Below are positions 6,681-8,463 of a DNA stretch of 8,463 nucleotides, one piece after another (position 1 is the first letter of the stretch; each line of letters opens with the position of its first letter). The translations under genes were made by a program, and so were the position numbers. The stretch covers positions 1 through 8,463 of the forward strand of contig JAMFST010001097.1 of the NCBI GenBank assembly GCA_026225435.1, in the 5' to 3' direction. The DNA is from Labilithrix luteola. Its GTDB lineage: Bacteria; Myxococcota_A; Polyangia; Polyangiales; Polyangiaceae. The notes beneath the pieces were generated by a model. It had not been told where the DNA came from, made no database searches, and was given only the letters and a program-made list of their open reading frames with translations.

Positions 6681-7580
6681 ATGAAACGAGAGCAAGAGCG
6701 CATCTCCGACTTCTTCTCCACCTCGCGTCCCCTCGTGCTGGTCGATGCGGACGATCACCATCGCGAGCAGACGCGCGAGGTCCTCGACCGCATCGGGTTC
6801 GAGGTGGTCGCCGTCGCCTCCCCTCTCGAGGTGGAGCAAGCGCTCGGGGTCGACCTTGTCCATTTGATCGTCGTGCACGTTGGCCCGCCGGGGGACGCTC
6901 CCGCGGAGGAACGCACGCACGCCTGGCTGCGCGCGTTGCGCTCGGTGACCAAGGATCGCTGGCCGCTGGTGCTCCACGGCGACCGAGCGCGCGACGAGCT
7001 CGAGACCTTCGCGCTCACCGCCGGGGCGTACGCGGTGGTGGCCCAGGGGGACGATCTCCCGAAGACGCTTCGCCGGCTCCTCCCCGATGCACCGCTCAGT
7101 CGCCACCCGCCACCGCGGAGCGCCGAGGAGCAGGCCGAGCGCGATCTGCCGGGCGGTCGCGTGCTCATCGTCGACGACAGCGAGGCGGCGCTCCTGGTCA
7201 TGCAGGCGGCCTTCTCCGGCGCCGGCTTCGACGTGCGCATCGCCATGGCGCTGGCGGAGGTCGACAGCCTGGTGAAGATGTGGCGGCCCGAGCTGGTCGT
7301 CGTCGACGTGAACATGCCGGACATCCAGGGGGACGCCTTGTGCGCCCGGCTGAAGGCGCGCGTCGGCCAGCCGGAGAGCGCGGTGGTCCTCTGCTCCAGC
7401 ATGCCGGACGAGGAGCTCGCCGATCTCGCGCGGGCGGCCGGCGCCGACGGTCACGTGTCCAAGGGGGACGGCATCGCCGCGATGGTGGCGCTGGTCCGCT
7501 CACTGCTGACGGAGCGGCGCCAGGTGCGCTCGCGCTCCGGCACTTATGCCTTCGAGTCGAGACGAGCGGAGCGAGGATGA
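6681..7580 (+). CDS. Tandem receiver protein: pseudo-receiver + intact receiver
   Basis: The 299-residue protein holds two CheY-like domains and nothing else recognisable. Domain 1 (about 17-135) keeps the fold pattern (LVLVDADDHHREQT, then beta-3 VHLIVVHVGPPG) but has His66 at the phospho-acceptor Asp position, Ala23 in place of one acidic residue, and Gln122 where the conserved Lys should be (AVVAQGDD). It should not be phosphorylated in the normal way. Domain 2 (about 159-275) is canonical: VLIVDDSE (Asp165, Asp166), VVVDVNMPD (acceptor Asp209), LCSS (Ser239) and VSKGD (Lys261). A His/Pro-rich linker (136-158) joins them. No DNA-binding, kinase or cyclase output is present. The ATG at 6681 follows a modest AAAGAG purine run very close to the start. 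The TGA overlaps the ATG of the next gene (ATGA), so this is the first gene of a translationally coupled operon. It probably works by protein-protein interaction or as a phosphate shuttle. Confidence 0.9.
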   Translation: MKREQERISDFFSTSRPLVLVDADDHHREQTREVLDRIGFEVVAVASPLEVEQALGVDLVHLIVVHVGPPGDAPAEERTHAWLRALRSVTKDRWPLVLHGDRARDELETFALTAGAYAVVAQGDDLPKTLRRLLPDAPLSRHPPPRSAEEQAERDLPGGRVLIVDDSEAALLVMQAAFSGAGFDVRIAMALAEVDSLVKMWRPELVVVDVNMPDIQGDALCARLKARVGQPESAVVLCSSMPDEELADLARAAGADGHVSKGDGIAAMVALVRSLLTERRQVRSRSGTYAFESRRAERG

Positions 7581-8386
7581 AATCGAACGACGACGACAGC
7601 AGGAAGAGCAGCAAGATGGGCACCAGCGACGCGGGGGTGCTCCTGCGAGCGGAGCTGCGCGCCGACGGCGCCACCTTCGTGACCCAGGCGGGCGAGCTGA
7701 CCGGACACTCGGTCTTCGTCGTCACCAACGAGGACTGGCCGGTGGGGAAGCGGGTCGAGGTCGACCTGTCGTTCCCGCGCTTGATGGCGCCGGTGGGCAT
7801 CCACGCGCGCGTCGTCGGGCAGCGGGTGACCACCCACCAGCCGGGCGATCTCGGGGGTGTGCTCCTCGAGTTCATCGCCATGAGCGTGGAGAGCCGCGCG
7901 CGGCTCGACGCTCTCCTCGAGCACGACCACGATCGCCCCCGCGCCCGCGCCGAGCATGGGCGAGCTTCCACCGGCCCGTACCGCGTGCTCCTGGTCGAGG
8001 ACAGTGACTTCATCCACGACCTGTTCGCCTACGGGATCGCGCGCTACTTCCGGCAGAAGAAGGCCGAGCTGCACCTCGATCGCGCCGGGGACGCCGAGAC
8101 CGCGTGGACCAAGCTGACGACCAGCGCCTACGATCTGGTCATCGTCGACTACCTGCTCCCCGCCGAGGATGGCGCGGGGCTCATCGCGCGCATGAAGCGC
8201 GTCCCTGCCCTCGCCTACCTGCCCATCGTCGCCATCAGCGTCGCGGGGGCCGAGGCACGCGAGGCGACGCTCTCCGCGGGAGCGGACCTCTTCCTCGACA
8301 AGCCGATCGCCATGCGCGATCTCTTCGCGACGCTCGAGCGACTAGCCGATCTGCACACGCCCGCCGCCCCGTCGGTGATCTCGTGA
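7577..8386 (+). CDS. PilZ-like domain + receiver protein
   Basis: The 269-residue protein begins with a polar Asp/Ser/Lys tail (1-18). A PilZ-like beta-barrel follows (about 20-115): RAELR, then ELTGHSVFVVT, then PVGKRVEVDLSFPR and a G-VLLEF strand followed by a helix, the pattern of the PilZ variants common in myxobacteria. The c-di-GMP signature is altered: the usual D/N-x-S-x-x-G motif reads E-L-T-G-H-S (40-45), and the RxxxR-like pair is Arg24/Arg28. Binding of c-di-GMP is therefore doubtful. A His/Arg-rich linker (116-133) leads to an intact receiver (136-258): LLVEDSD (Glu141, Asp142), VIVDYLLP (acceptor Asp191), AISVA (Ser221), FLDKP (Lys242). The ATG at 7577 overlaps the previous TGA by 4 bases with a GAGCGAGG run next to it; the in-frame extension upstream is out-of-frame overlap with the preceding gene and was not used. 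Likely a cytoplasmic adaptor receiving phosphate and passing it on by contacts. Confidence 0.88.
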   Translation: MKSNDDDSRKSSKMGTSDAGVLLRAELRADGATFVTQAGELTGHSVFVVTNEDWPVGKRVEVDLSFPRLMAPVGIHARVVGQRVTTHQPGDLGGVLLEFIAMSVESRARLDALLEHDHDRPRARAEHGRASTGPYRVLLVEDSDFIHDLFAYGIARYFRQKKAELHLDRAGDAETAWTKLTTSAYDLVIVDYLLPAEDGAGLIARMKRVPALAYLPIVAISVAGAEAREATLSAGADLFLDKPIAMRDLFATLERLADLHTPAAPSVIS

Positions 8387-8463
8387 GCGCGCGCGGTCAC
8401 ATCCTGCTGCTCGACGACAGCCCGTTCGCCCTCGCGATCACCCAGGCGGCGCTGGAGGCGGCC
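8383..8463 (+). CDS. Receiver-domain protein, N-terminal fragment
   Basis: A GTG at 8383 overlaps the TGA of the PilZ-receiver gene (GTGA) and opens a frame that runs off the window after 27 codons. The residues HILLLDDSPFALAITQAAL match the first beta strand and helix of a CheY-like receiver, with the acidic pair Asp11-Asp12 and the following Ser. No Shine-Dalgarno is visible before the GTG, so translation would depend on coupling to the gene before it. What follows the receiver cannot be seen; an output domain may lie beyond the edge. Confidence 0.8.
   Translation, partial: MSARGHILLLDDSPFALAITQAALEAA

Noticed and set aside
7280..7576. Upstream extension of the PilZ-receiver frame
   Set aside because: It lies out of frame within the intact receiver of the previous gene, and the Arg/Gly-rich translation has no domain. 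The ATGA overlap at 7577 is the better start.
1..8463. CRISPR arrays, tRNA/rRNA genes, insertion sequences
   Set aside because: No regularly spaced repeats, tRNA-like cloverleaf, rRNA-like conserved stretch, transposase motif or terminal inverted repeats were seen on either strand.

Overview
The window is strongly GC-rich, with G/C at most codon third positions. Receiver (REC) domains are very common, and one protein carries a PilZ-like domain of a kind frequent in myxobacteria. Together with the NFACT protein and the outer-surface-type multihaem cytochrome lipoprotein, this points to a myxobacterium or related Myxococcota/Deltaproteobacteria chromosome. This is inferred from gene content and composition; no rRNA or other phylogenetic marker is present.

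Layout. (1) 1-1053, + strand: the C-terminal 350 codons of an NFACT-family (RqcH/FbpA-like) protein, cut by the left edge. (2) 3206-1050, - strand: a soluble hybrid histidine kinase with three receivers; its stop codon shares a CTAG tetranucleotide with the stop of the convergent NFACT gene. (3) 4360-3203, - strand: a FIST-domain sensor protein whose TGA overlaps the GTG start of the kinase (GTGA), forming a two-gene sensor/kinase operon. (4) 4361-4522: a short spacer with two stem-loops that look like tandem intrinsic terminators for the gene to the right, and perhaps the promoter of the FIST-kinase operon. (5) 6415-4523, - strand: a secreted lipoprotein with a large haem-free N-terminal part and a C-terminal cluster of four CXXCH sites plus one CX3CH site. 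(6) 6416-6680: a divergent intergenic region. (7) 6681-8463, + strand: an operon of three receiver proteins joined by 4-base stop/start overlaps: a pseudo-receiver plus receiver protein, a PilZ-like plus receiver protein, and the start of a third receiver protein cut by the right edge.

How the genes may work together. The kinase has no transmembrane or PAS-like input of its own, so the co-translated FIST protein is the obvious candidate for its ligand-binding input. The window has one kinase and seven receivers (three in the kinase, four in the + strand operon, one of them degenerate) but no DNA-binding or enzymatic output domain, which suggests a phosphorelay or protein-interaction network. 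A link between this signalling set and the cytochrome rests only on adjacency.
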